Assembly: GCA_003210695.1 (NCBI GenBank)
Contig: QCUW01000003.1
Span: 1-51,539, forward strand
Length of the DNA: 51,539 nt
Reading direction: 5' to 3'
DNA from: Prochlorococcus sp. AG-679-P15
GTDB taxonomy: Bacteria > Cyanobacteriota > Cyanobacteriia > PCC-6307 > Cyanobiaceae
Shown here: positions 37,440 through 46,042 of the stretch, in pieces
Position numbering within the stretch: position 1 is the first letter of the stretch
Layout of the letters: the number at the start of each line of letters is the position of its first letter
Translations under genes and position numbers: made by a program
Notes under the pieces: generated by a model
Database searches by the model: none
What the model was told of the DNA's origin: nothing
What the model saw: only the letters and a program-made list of their open reading frames with translations

Positions 37440-38075
37440 TTAAATATTCTTTATATATTCAATTAATTCTATTATTGAACTTATTTCTCCTCCATACATT
37501 TGATAATAAAGATATTGATATCCATTTTTATAATGTAGATAATGACAATTAGCATTCAAAGCACAATTCATATCTGATTCCATATCTCCAACAAAAATAA
37601 TTTCATTGGTATTTAATTTTAAATTTTTCGCGGCGAATAAAATTGGCTCAGATGATGGTTTACCAAGTTTGGTTAAGTCAGGGGTAACTATTATTTCAAC
37701 ATTTAATTGAAAATATTGAACCAACTCCAAAGTTCTAACTTTATCTTTTGATGTAACAATACCAGTTTTAATAAACTTTCTTTTTAACCAATCCAAAGTG
37801 TAATTTACATATGGATTTAGCTTAATTAATTTTTTATTTTGACTAGAAATTTTACTATAGTGCTCCTTAATCCCTTCATGATATTTTTTATCAATATTTA
37901 ATTTCTTTAAGATTTCTTTAAAAGGCAAGCCAAGATATTTCTTATAATCTACAAAAGTTTTTAAAATTCCATATTTATTTTGAACTGATTCCCATGCAAT
38001 TTCCATGGCAGGAAGTGAATCTATTAACACTCCATCAAAATCAAATAAAATGCAATTTATGACTTGATTTTCCAC
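37440..38075 (-). CDS. HAD superfamily hydrolase
   Basis: A 211-residue HAD-IA phosphatase. Motif I is LFDFDGVLIDS with nucleophile Asp12 and Asp14, motif II lies in TGIVTSKD, and motif IV is FVGDMESDMNCA. It is seven bases downstream of kdsB on the same strand, so it may be the KDO-8-phosphate phosphatase of that pathway, though it is not of the classical KdsC type. That role is an inference from context. Confidence 0.85.
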   Translation of the reverse strand: MENQVINCILFDFDGVLIDSLPAMEIAWESVQNKYGILKTFVDYKKYLGLPFKEILKKLNIDKKYHEGIKEHYSKISSQNKKLIKLNPYVNYTLDWLKRKFIKTGIVTSKDKVRTLELVQYFQLNVEIIVTPDLTKLGKPSSEPILFAAKNLKLNTNEIIFVGDMESDMNCALNANCHYLHYKNGYQYLYYQMYGGEISSIIELIEYIKNI

Positions 38076-38082
38076 GTAGTTA

Positions 38083-38817
38083 TTAATTATTTTCTTTAAT
38101 TTTATTTAATACTTTAACAAGATCACTTGGAGTGTCCACTGAAATTGTTTCTTTAACAATTTGGCAAGGAATCAAGTCATTGCCATTTTCTATCCATCTT
38201 AATAGTTCTATTCTTTCAGCTTTCTCTAATTTTCCTTTTGGCATATTTGTAAATTTTTGGAGATTATTTATAGACATAGCGTATAAACCTAGTTGTTTAA
38301 AATAATTAGGCTTTCCACTTCCTTCTTCAGAATTAAGAAGTGGTTTTCTTGATAAGTACTGGATAGTAGAGGAATTTTCTAAAACTGCACATTTAACATT
38401 ATTAGGGTCAAATGCTTCTTCAGAGCTAATATCTTTTATTGCATTAATAATTGCATTTTCTTTTTTTTCTAATATTGGAAGCATTGAAACAATTAAATTA
38501 ATGGACTCACAATCTATTAATGGTTCATCTCCTTGAAGGTTAATTGCATAACTTAAACCCATATTTTTTGCGGCTATTGCAATTCTGTCAGTACCTGTTT
38601 CACAATGAGGTGTAATTATAGCTTTTATTTTATATAGAGAACAAACAGCCATTATTTCTTCTGAATCTGTACATACGTAAACTTCCAAACCAGTCTTAAT
38701 TGCATTTCTTGCACAATATACAACCATAGGTACTCCATCAATTGGGGCTAATGGTTTGCCAGGGAATCTTATACTTCCCATCCTTGCCGGTATAAAAATT
38801 GCTGTTTTATTCATCAA
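38083..38817 (-). CDS. kdsB: 3-deoxy-manno-octulosonate cytidylyltransferase-like protein
   Basis: KdsB activates KDO as CMP-KDO for lipopolysaccharide or capsule. The 244-residue protein has the nucleotide motif FIPARMGSIRFPGKPLAPI, plus CETGTDRIAIAAK, LQGDEPLI, and YFKQLGLYA. kdsA is not in this window, so whether true KDO or another keto-acid sugar is activated is open. It is transcribed with the HAD gene. Confidence 0.88.
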   Translation of the reverse strand: MMNKTAIFIPARMGSIRFPGKPLAPIDGVPMVVYCARNAIKTGLEVYVCTDSEEIMAVCSLYKIKAIITPHCETGTDRIAIAAKNMGLSYAINLQGDEPLIDCESINLIVSMLPILEKKENAIINAIKDISSEEAFDPNNVKCAVLENSSTIQYLSRKPLLNSEEGSGKPNYFKQLGLYAMSINNLQKFTNMPKGKLEKAERIELLRWIENGNDLIPCQIVKETISVDTPSDLVKVLNKIKENN

Positions 38818-39332
38818 AGCTAAAAAATAAAATTTTGAACAGAGTGATCGTCTTTTTTAAATGAATAAATCCTAAAGTACTTCAATATTACTCAAATTTG
38901 ATAGTTATTGATATGAGGTTGGGGAATCTTGATAAATATCTTTTCTAATAATGCCTAATGATGAAAAGGACTTAAATCTCTCATATGTATTTTCTAACTT
39001 CAACACCTTGCTCTCTATTTTTATTAAATTTCAATTATCTGTGGTTTAAAAATAAGTTTTCTATTTTATTGATTTAGTTTTGATTTCAAATCGGGCAAGA
39101 TTTCTTTCATTATTAAAATTCAATCCAGATTTAATTTTCTTTCTTCTATTTACTTTTTCTTCACTTAATCAATTATTCCATATGAATAGATTATAAGTTA
39201 TTCCGCTTGGTTATTTAAGAATGTGAAATGTTAATTTTTCTAATTTTGTAATTTTGTTGGAAAATGATTTTTGCTGAAAGATATTTAAAGAGTAGATTAT
39301 GATTTTTAGATATTTTTGATAAATTAATAAAA
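38818..39332. other. 515-base non-coding gap
   Basis: This AT-rich spacer separates kdsB from the radical SAM/SPASM gene, both on the minus strand. I see only short chance frames, the longest about 45 codons and Phe/Leu-rich without a start. I see no RNA gene and no convincing hairpin. It could be decayed gene sequence. Confidence 0.4.
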
Positions 39333-40325
39333 TTAATGAGAATTACAATAATCTAATAATTTTTCTTTTATTAAATCTATATTATCTTCGGAAGACTGAT
39401 TTTTAAAATAATCGCAATTTTTGCAAACACTTTCATTAGCAATTTCACCTTTAAGATGATCAAGACGTATTTTATTTAATTCTTCTGAATTCCAAGCATC
39501 CATTAATGAGACATCATTAATATTTCCGTATTTGAGTTGATGCATCCAATCTACACAACAAATAGTTATGTCTCCATTAGCACAAATCGACATTCTACTA
39601 AAAGGCTGTGAACAAATTTGATGAGAATTCTTCTTGGATTCATGATCAATCTTTCCATTAGAAAAGTCATGATTATTTGAGTCAGACCAACCCATTATTC
39701 TATCTAAAGCAATTGAATCTGAAATCCCACAAAAGTCATTTTGGAATTTTTTACGCTCATTTTCTGTTAAGAGATCAGCAAGAACTTTTGAATGTATATG
39801 TAATTGCGAATTAAATTGATTTTTTAATTTATAAAGTAATTCTATATTCTCTTTTACTCGATAATAAGATGTTTTTGTTCTAGTAACATCTTGGTATCCT
39901 TTATCATGAACATGTTCAACTGAAATCCTTACTTCATTTAGGCCACTATTTATAAGTTCAATACATTTACTTTCATTCAATAAGGCTGCGTTGGTGGTAA
40001 GGTAAGTCTTTTCGGTTAAATTATTTTTTGATATTTTCGAAATAAAATAAAAAAGGTTCTTATTCAACAATGGTTCTCCATCTTTATAAAACCCAATTTG
40101 TTTTGGAATTTTCCCAGTTTTTTGTTTCCAAACAATTAAATCGTCTACTATTTTGTTCATTGAATTGATACCCATTATTTTTTCTTCTCTACCTACCGAC
40201 TTTAGTAATTCTTTATCTCCTGTAGGGCAAAAAGAACATTTAAAATTACATCTATTAGAAGGGTCTATAAGTATAGATATTGGCATTTTTAAAGGTAAAA
40301 CCTTATTTAAAGGTATACGAGCCAT
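39333..40325 (-). CDS. radical SAM protein with SPASM domain
   Basis: A 330-residue radical SAM enzyme. The cluster motif is RCNFKCSFCPTGD (Cys26, Cys30, Cys33). The C-terminal SPASM-type region has CSQPFSRMSICANGDITICC and CKNCDYFKNQ, giving extra cysteines for auxiliary iron-sulfur clusters. Such proteins in surface-glycan loci may remodel sugars or peptides. The gene is isolated, with 515 bases downstream and 233 upstream. Substrate unknown. Confidence 0.85.
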   Translation of the reverse strand: MARIPLNKVLPLKMPISILIDPSNRCNFKCSFCPTGDKELLKSVGREEKIMGINSMNKIVDDLIVWKQKTGKIPKQIGFYKDGEPLLNKNLFYFISKISKNNLTEKTYLTTNAALLNESKCIELINSGLNEVRISVEHVHDKGYQDVTRTKTSYYRVKENIELLYKLKNQFNSQLHIHSKVLADLLTENERKKFQNDFCGISDSIALDRIMGWSDSNNHDFSNGKIDHESKKNSHQICSQPFSRMSICANGDITICCVDWMHQLKYGNINDVSLMDAWNSEELNKIRLDHLKGEIANESVCKNCDYFKNQSSEDNIDLIKEKLLDYCNSH

Positions 40326-40558
40326 TCTATTAACTTAATTTCAGCACATTATAACAGGTATTTTTGACTATACTTTAGTAAGTTTTTAACTTAATAATAG
40401 TAAAACTTCTATAAATATTTAAAGGATAATTGTATCCCTGAAAACTGAATATTCATATCTTGCACCATGATGATAAAACAATATAAAATTGTTAAAGATA
40501 AATATAAATTTAAGAATATTATTTCTCTAAATTTTTGACTTAAAAATTTGTTTTTACA

Positions 40559-41344
40559 ATGAATGTCAAGCAATTATCTCACCAATGGCATCAATCAGGA
40601 GTTCAAAATGGAGACTGTATCCTCCTTCATTCTAATGTGAAAAGGTGGTACAGAAAAATTTATAAGACTGGAAATAAAGCACCTCTTGCCACAATCTTGA
40701 ATTCATTTATTGAAGCTTTGGGAGCAAGAGGAACATTAATCATTCCATTATTTAATTTTGATTTCACTTCAGGGAGTACATTTGATATGCGAAATACTCC
40801 ATCACAGATGGGTTCTCTAACTGAATATGCTAGGAAAATTACAAATTCTGTTAGATCAGGACATCCTGTTTATTCTTTTTGCGCATTCGGAAAATATGCA
40901 AGTGAGATCACTAGTATTAACAATTTAAGTGCTTATTCAGAAGAATCTCCTTTTGGTTTTCTTAAGAAAATAGGAGGTAAAATTGCTATCTTGGATCTTG
41001 AGGATCAAGAAAGCATGACTTTTTATCATCATGTTGAAGAAATTTGTGGAGTTAAATATAGAGTTATGAAAAATTTTAAATCTGATTATATTGACCAAAA
41101 AGGTAAGAAAACTCTTCAAAAAAAATACTCAATATATGTAAGAGATATTGAAAAAGGAGTAATAACTCATGTTAATCCTGCTGGAGAAGGAATGTGGGAT
41201 GAAGGCATTTATGAAGGTGATCGTCCTGGTGTAAATTCAGGCCTTAGAACGGCATCAGCAATAGAAGTTTGTAACTATGCCAAAGAAATTATTCAATCAG
41301 GTAAAGCAGAAGGAAAATTATTTAAATATGAAAAAAAGATTTAA
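40559..41344 (+). CDS. AAC(3)-family N-acetyltransferase
   Basis: A 261-residue protein of the aminoglycoside 3-N-acetyltransferase family (Antibiotic_NAT). Visible are GDCILLHSNVK, RGTLIIPLFNFDF, RSGHPVYSFCAFG and YHHVEEICG, including the conserved His-Glu/Asp region. In a polysaccharide island it more probably acetylates an amino sugar than an antibiotic. It is followed by an AT-rich hairpin with a seven-T run, a likely terminator. Confidence 0.85.
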   Translation: MNVKQLSHQWHQSGVQNGDCILLHSNVKRWYRKIYKTGNKAPLATILNSFIEALGARGTLIIPLFNFDFTSGSTFDMRNTPSQMGSLTEYARKITNSVRSGHPVYSFCAFGKYASEITSINNLSAYSEESPFGFLKKIGGKIAILDLEDQESMTFYHHVEEICGVKYRVMKNFKSDYIDQKGKKTLQKKYSIYVRDIEKGVITHVNPAGEGMWDEGIYEGDRPGVNSGLRTASAIEVCNYAKEIIQSGKAEGKLFKYEKKI

Positions 41345-41372
41345 ACTAGAGTTATTAAAAGTTTTTAATAAA

Positions 41373-41399
41373 TATTAAATAAGATTTAATAATTTTTTT
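41373..41399 (+). terminator. AT-rich Rho-independent-like terminator
   Basis: TATTAAAT-AAG-ATTTAATA is a perfect eight-base-pair stem with a three-base loop, followed by A and seven T residues. It lies about 28 bases after the AAC(3)-family stop. The stem is AT-only, so it is weaker than a classical terminator, but position and T-run are right. Another A7-C-T7 element follows near 41420. Confidence 0.45.
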
Positions 41400-41506
41400 A
41401 TTGAGCAAACAGTAAAAAAACTTTTTTTAGTTTTTTTTTAATGCAAGAAACATATACTTTTTTAATATAAATGCTAAAGTTAATTCTATTTTGACAAAAA
41501 ACTCTG

Positions 41507-41713
41507 ATGTTTAGAGTCTCTCACTTGTCTAGCTCTTGTATTTTAATTAAGACAAATTATTCTAACATTTTATGTGATCCAGTTCTTCGTAACCCGGATT
41601 ATGGAGGCGGGCTTTTATATCCAAGATTATCTATTGATTTATTCCAGAAAACTCCCATAAACTATATTTACATAAGTCATATAAATGAGGATCACTATGA
41701 CTCAAAATTATAG
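41507..41713 (+). pseudogene. truncated metallo-beta-lactamase-fold fragment
   Basis: A 68-codon frame matching the N-terminus of metallo-beta-lactamase-fold hydrolases, with FRVSHLSSSCILIKTNYSN and the metal-site region YISHINEDHYDSK. The canonical motif has His in the position where Asn is found here. The protein stops right after the motif, whereas family members run to 200 or more residues. Its last 17 bases are also the start of the COG4310 gene in another frame. It is probably a deletion remnant. Confidence 0.6.
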
Positions 41714-43004
41714 TAATGAGGATTTATCAGCAGGAAAGGAAATGCTTTTATTTGCTAAAGATTTGTTCCCTCTTAATAGGTCATTAATGGGGCCAGATAT
41801 TCGAGAATCATTTAAAAAGTTCAGAGATAAACATGAAGATTTCAAACAAATAGAATTTAATACAGGTGATAAAGTATTTGATTGGACAGTACCAAAGGAA
41901 TGGATTATCAAAGAAGCTTTTATTGAGCACGAAAGCGGTAAAAGATTTGCTCTGTTTTCTGAAAATAATTTACATCTTATGGGTTATTCTGCTCCTGTAG
42001 ATGAAATTTTAACCAAAGATCAGCTTCTTAAAAAGATTCATACGCATCCTTGGGATAAATCAGCTATCCCATATGTTACCTCTTACTACAAGGAAGATTG
42101 GGCATTTTGTATGTCTAGCAATCAAGTTGAAGCTCTACCATCAGGAAATTTTAGAGTATTTATTGATTCACAATTTTTAGATGGAAAACTTTGCCTTCAA
42201 GAAGCCTTAATTAGAGGTTTATCAGATAAAGAAATATTTTTTTCTTCATATTTATGTCATCCATCAATGGCTAATAATGAACTTAGTGGGCCAGTTCTTT
42301 TAAATAAAATAATGGATTATGTAAAATCAATGCCAGACAAATATTATTCATATAGATTTATTCTTTTGCCTGAGACTATTGGCTCCATAGCATATCTTTC
42401 ATTAAGAAAAGATATTTTAAAAAAGAATGTTGTTTGTGGATTTAATTTATCTTGTGTTGGTGACGAGAGAGCTTATTCTCATATTGAATCAAGACTTGGG
42501 AATAATCTTTCAGACCTTGCATTGTCTTCAGCTTTAATTGATCTTGAAAATGTTATTCATTACTCTTATTTAGAAAGAGGATCAGATGAACGTCAATATT
42601 GTGCACCAGGTATAGACTTGCCTTTGAGTACTTTCTGCAGATCAAAATTTGGCGAATATGATGAGTATCATTCCAATAAAGATAATTTTGATTTGGTCAC
42701 AGAAAAAGGATTAGCTGGTTCTTTTAGTGTTATGAAGTCAATTATAAGGAGCTTTGAATTTGGAATTTATCCTAAATTAAATTTATTTTGCGAACCTCAG
42801 TTGGGTAAGCGTGGACTATATCCTAATACTTCGAAACTTTATAAAGATAAACATCCTGCAAAATTAAGAATGGATATTATTTCCTATTGTGATGGCAAAA
42901 TGAGTATTTTTGATATTGCAAAATTGTTAAAAATTAATCTTAGTTTAGTTTTAGATGAGCTTTTAATACTCGCTCGTGAAAATCTAATTATTATTAATAG
43001 ATAA
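41697..43004 (+). CDS. COG4310/DUF4910 aminopeptidase-like protein with C-terminal winged helix
   Basis: A 435-residue protein of the family described as polysaccharide-locus proteins with an M28 aminopeptidase-like domain. Landmarks are FPLNRSLMGPDIRESF at the N-terminus, VFDWTVPKEWII, the metal-region SYLCHPSMANNELSGP, and GSDERQYCAPGIDLPLS. A C-terminal winged-helix-like segment, RMDIISYCDGKMSIFDIAKL, ends the protein. I use ATG 41697 (MTQNYSNED); the ATG at 41685 would add four residues. It overlaps the metallo-beta-lactamase remnant. Peptidase activity in such proteins is unproven. Confidence 0.82.
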   Translation: MTQNYSNEDLSAGKEMLLFAKDLFPLNRSLMGPDIRESFKKFRDKHEDFKQIEFNTGDKVFDWTVPKEWIIKEAFIEHESGKRFALFSENNLHLMGYSAPVDEILTKDQLLKKIHTHPWDKSAIPYVTSYYKEDWAFCMSSNQVEALPSGNFRVFIDSQFLDGKLCLQEALIRGLSDKEIFFSSYLCHPSMANNELSGPVLLNKIMDYVKSMPDKYYSYRFILLPETIGSIAYLSLRKDILKKNVVCGFNLSCVGDERAYSHIESRLGNNLSDLALSSALIDLENVIHYSYLERGSDERQYCAPGIDLPLSTFCRSKFGEYDEYHSNKDNFDLVTEKGLAGSFSVMKSIIRSFEFGIYPKLNLFCEPQLGKRGLYPNTSKLYKDKHPAKLRMDIISYCDGKMSIFDIAKLLKINLSLVLDELLILARENLIIINR

Positions 43005-43152
43005 ATAAAAAATTACCTATAAATTATCCAAGATTCAATATCAATTAATCTTTATATGAAATAGTTTTTCGAGAGACTTGTTTCGAAAAAATTTTATTTA
43101 TTTAAAAAATAAACTTTTATCATACTATAAGTTTTTTCATATAAAAATTTAG

Positions 43153-43347
43153 GCAAAAGCATTCTTTTCCCTGTCCAGGCTCGATGATAGCCGCCTCAAA
43201 CTTTTTGAACTTGCAGTAGTTGTATCGATACCTCTTTTTGGAATTAAATCAGGAGCTGCTTTAGCTACTATAGTTGGGTTTCTAGTAGAAGTTCCTTTGA
43301 TGCTTTATTTAGGAATATTTCTAAGTCTTCCAAAATATTATTTATAA
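43153..43347 (+). pseudogene. C-terminal remnant of an Acr3/ArsB-type arsenite transporter
   Basis: An open frame without a start codon encodes about 64 residues. [20 protein letters not shown], then [14 protein letters not shown], closely resembles the last membrane helices of Acr3-family arsenite efflux proteins. An upstream in-frame TAG (43150) truncates it. The rest of the gene is absent, so this is a decayed relic. Confidence 0.6.
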
Positions 43348-43509
43348 AATAATATTTTCTTCTTCAAGTTTTTTCTTTAGTTCTATTGGCATATAAGAAA
43401 TATCTTTTTTCACTGCATCTATCGCATCTTTAAACTTTTCAGGATCAGATAGAAGAGTTTTGATTATATTGTATTGACTTTCTATTTCTTGAGAGGAAAA
43501 TTTACTCAT
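43342..43509 (-). CDS. small hypothetical protein (55 aa)
   Basis: A clean 55-residue frame beginning [19 protein letters not shown] and containing [19 protein letters not shown]. It is charged and predicted helical, and codon use matches the neighbourhood. It overlaps the end of the arsenite transporter remnant by six bases. No family recognised. Confidence 0.5.
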   Translation of the reverse strand: MSKFSSQEIESQYNIIKTLLSDPEKFKDAIDAVKKDISYMPIELKKKLEEENIIL

Positions 43510-43773
43510 TTAAAAGAAATTTATTACTTTTTTTATTTTAGATCGACTGTCAATATATTTTTCTTAAATATGAGGATATAGGGTTTCTATAAAATGAACC
43601 TACCCTATACCTTTTGAAGTTGGAATATTCTGCAGTGGCTACAAACACGAAGGTACTTATGAGACTTTTAGGACTTGATTAATAAAAAAGTTAATCTATA
43701 TGTAGAAAATTACTGCAAAATATATAAAATTATGGATATTTGGTTTTTTGATAATTTGGTCAGGCATTAAATT
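43510..43773. other. spacer with an 8-bp stem hairpin
   Basis: TATAGGGT at 43577-43584 pairs perfectly with ACCCTATA at 43602-43609 and is followed by CCTTTTG, a weak terminator-like arrangement. Downstream a short frame ends in TKVLMRLLGLD but lacks a clear start. I see no other feature. Confidence 0.3.
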
Positions 43774-43908
43774 ATGCAATTTGAACAAACAAATTTTGGA
43801 TTTCAATCTAGGAAAAATTCAAGTTATATAAAAACTGATAAAGCAGGTGCAAAAATATTTAGAAAACTTTTAGATACTTTATATATTAGAGGGATTGTAA
43901 ATGTCTAG
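43774..43908 (+). CDS. small basic ORF (44 aa)
   Basis: A 44-residue frame beginning MQFEQTNFGFQSRKNSSYIK and ending in YIRGIVNV. It is basic and soluble, with no recognised family. It lies about 110 bases upstream of the tRNA gene. It could be real or a relic; there is no strong ribosome site. Confidence 0.3.
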   Translation: MQFEQTNFGFQSRKNSSYIKTDKAGAKIFRKLLDTLYIRGIVNV

Positions 43909-44021
43909 GTGCATTTTAAGGTGCAGATTTCAATAATCAAACGCTATAAAGTACTATAGGAATTAAGGACGTTAAGAAAGAAATCTTAAGATAGATTGAT
44001 ATTACTGACGTTTCGAGTTTT

Positions 44022-44094
44022 GGGGCCATAGCTCAGCTGGTAGAGCACCTGCATGGCATGCAGGGGGTCAGCGGTTCAAGTCCGCTTGGCTCCA
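44022..44094 (+). tRNA. tRNA-Ala (anticodon GGC)
   Basis: A complete cloverleaf can be drawn by eye. The acceptor stem pairs GGGGCCA with TGGCTCC (one G-T pair). The D arm is GCTCAGCTGGTAGAGC, the anticodon stem CCTGC/GCAGG closes the loop ATGGCAT with anticodon GGC, and the T arm has TTCAAGT. The discriminator base is A and CCA is not encoded. It sits inside the variable region, and a partial copy of its 3' half recurs at 48523. Confidence 0.95.
44049..44094 (+). repeat. candidate attachment-site copy 1 (3' part of tRNA-Ala)
   Basis: The 46 bases from the anticodon stem to the discriminator recur, degenerate but ungapped, at 48523-48568 in the same orientation. Such duplicated tRNA 3' ends are classic left and right attachment sites of integrated elements. 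No integrase gene is visible between them. Confidence 0.5.
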
Positions 44095-44648
44095 TCAGGA
44101 TTTTTACTAGTTTTACCAAATAGTTTGGTTAATTTAACATAACAAAAATGATAGGATAAAATATCCTAAAATATGCTTAATTATGCCCTCTCAGCGAGCT
44201 AGTCTGCGAGCCGCACGCCCTGCAAATATGTAAAAGGGTATATATCGTAGTTTTAACTCTTACAGAGCATGGCGAAGCTGATCTGGGAGAAGAAATTACA
44301 AGAAGCAGTAAAGCTTCAGAGGTGTTTTGTTAGTCTGTGGGTGAAATGAAGGTGCTGTTTTTGTATAGCAATTTAATTTATTTTGATGAACCTAATGCCG
44401 ACAAAATATATGAACGTGTTAGGTAAGACATTGATAATTTAGGACGTCTGAGATTTAGAAAAGGAACTATATTAATTATTGGCTGAGATTTATTAGTATA
44501 GTTTCTAAATAAAAATTTCACTATTCCAATTCCTCTTTGAGCTTCTCAACAATATTGAAATAGTTTATATCAAAATTTTGCAGTCTTAAAAGTTTTATTT
44601 CTCTAAGCGTAAATATCAGTGATGCGACCTAATAAAAACTGTAAATTT
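44095..44648. other. decayed stretch downstream of tRNA-Ala
   Basis: This 554-base stretch has no intact gene of size. It contains two inverted repeats, ACCAAA-TAG-TTTGGT at 44115-44129 and TAGGATA-AAA-TATCCTA at 44152-44168. It also holds a 16-codon, unusually GC-rich frame around 44183, a 26-codon frame around 44269 and the broken ORF at 44346. If the tRNA flank is an integration site, this is the likely place for a lost integrase or element end. Confidence 0.4.
44346..44486 (+). pseudogene. broken ORF remnant with internal stop
   Basis: A 47-codon frame starting MKVLFLYSNLIYFDEPNAD has an in-frame TAA at 44424. It resumes as DIDNLGRLRFRKGTILIIG before a TGA. Continued protein-like composition on both sides of the stop suggests a decayed gene. 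No family recognised. Confidence 0.3.
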
Positions 44649-46040
44649 TTAAAAATCAAAATAAATAAATGCGTTACTACTAGTACTAGAAAATGAAATT
44701 ATAATTAACCAAATAATTATTAAAAAAGGGACAAGAATTTCAATTCTTAAAGATTTCAAAAATTTATCAATTTTTTGATGATCATCATACGGATGAGTTA
44801 AAAAGAAAAATATAATCAAAATAATTTCTAACGAATAATTATTAAAAAAAATAGGTAAACTTGGGTATTGTGATTTAAAAATTGACTCAAATATATGAAG
44901 AGATTCTTTAATTGAACTTGATCTAAAGAAAATCCAAGAAAAAGAAACAAAATTAAAGGTTAAAAATATATTTATATATTTGTGGAAATTCATAACATTT
45001 GGTAAAAATCTTTCTTTTATTTTGAGGAAAGATAATCCTAATCCATGTAATAAACCCCAAAATATAAAACTCCAACTTGCACCATGCCATAATCCTCCAA
45101 GAATCATTGTTGTGCAAATGTTTTTAATTTGATTTATGAGAATTACACGATTTCCCCCAAGTGGAATATATAAATAATCTTTAAGGAAGTTTGATAAAGT
45201 TATATGCCATTTTCTCCAGAAATCTTTTAAAGATTTTGATGTATATGGTTTAAGAAAATTTAGAGGAAGATTTATACCAAGCATTAAACCAAGTCCTACA
45301 GCCATATCACTGTAACCACAGAAATCACAATATATTTGAACTGCGAAACCATATATCCCGATTAAGATTTCTAAAGAGTTTAGATTATCAATATTAGAAT
45401 TAAAAACAGGTTCAACTACCTTAGAAATTGTGTCAGCAAAAATAACTTTTTTTACGATACCAACTGTAAAAATTGAAAAAGCAAAAACTATTTTATTTAA
45501 TTTCACATTTTGAAAAGTTCTTAACTGAGGTATTAATTCATTGGGTCTTAATATGGGTCCAGCAATTAGCTGAGGGAAAAATAAAATATAAGCTAAAAAT
45601 GTCTGTAATGATATTTTTCTATAAAATTTTTCTTTATAAATATCTATAAGATAACTGGTAACTGTAAATGTAATAAAAGAAATTCCTAAAGGTATATTTG
45701 TATAAAATAAATTTTCTTTAAGTCCAAAAATGGGTACGATTAAATCGTTATATATAAAATCTTTATATTTATAAAATAAAAGGGGAAGATATAAAATTAT
45801 TAATGTAAAGATTAATGATAATTTTCTTTTTAGATGGAATTGATTTAGCATCAAATTGCCTCCATAAAAACCAATCATCGCTAGAAAAAAAGGGATCCAT
45901 ATATCTTCAACTCTTTTATAAGAATAAAAGAAAGTGCTCCCAATAATTATCAAATAATTTTTGTAATTCTTTGGAATTAATAAATTTACAATAAAATATA
46001 TACCAAAGAAAATAAAAAAGGTAGGAGAATTAAAAAGCAA
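44649..46040 (-). CDS. MBOAT family O-acyltransferase (AlgI-like)
   Basis: A 463-residue polytopic membrane protein with about ten or more spans. The MBOAT hallmark is LGGLWHGASWSFIFWG with catalytic His319; a second conserved site, DFWRKWHITLSNFLKDYLYI, has His279. Such proteins transfer acyl groups to extracytoplasmic polysaccharides. It ends the run SGNH-MBOAT, with only two bases between the two genes. It is likely to acetylate an island glycan; the donor is not known. Confidence 0.93.
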   Translation of the reverse strand: MLFNSPTFFIFFGIYFIVNLLIPKNYKNYLIIIGSTFFYSYKRVEDIWIPFFLAMIGFYGGNLMLNQFHLKRKLSLIFTLIILYLPLLFYKYKDFIYNDLIVPIFGLKENLFYTNIPLGISFITFTVTSYLIDIYKEKFYRKISLQTFLAYILFFPQLIAGPILRPNELIPQLRTFQNVKLNKIVFAFSIFTVGIVKKVIFADTISKVVEPVFNSNIDNLNSLEILIGIYGFAVQIYCDFCGYSDMAVGLGLMLGINLPLNFLKPYTSKSLKDFWRKWHITLSNFLKDYLYIPLGGNRVILINQIKNICTTMILGGLWHGASWSFIFWGLLHGLGLSFLKIKERFLPNVMNFHKYINIFLTFNFVSFSWIFFRSSSIKESLHIFESIFKSQYPSLPIFFNNYSLEIILIIFFFLTHPYDDHQKIDKFLKSLRIEILVPFLIIIWLIIISFSSTSSNAFIYFDF

Positions 46041-46042
46041 TT

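Noticed and set aside
38818-39332. Phe/Leu-rich frame of about 45 codons as a membrane protein
   Set aside because: No start codon, short, and composition expected by chance in AT-rich DNA.
40424-40437. GGATA-ATTG-TATCC inverted repeat
   Set aside because: Only five base pairs, no T-run and no gene-end context; likely chance.
40559-41344. Antibiotic resistance gene
   Set aside because: Family membership alone does not show resistance; location in a glycan island argues for a sugar substrate.
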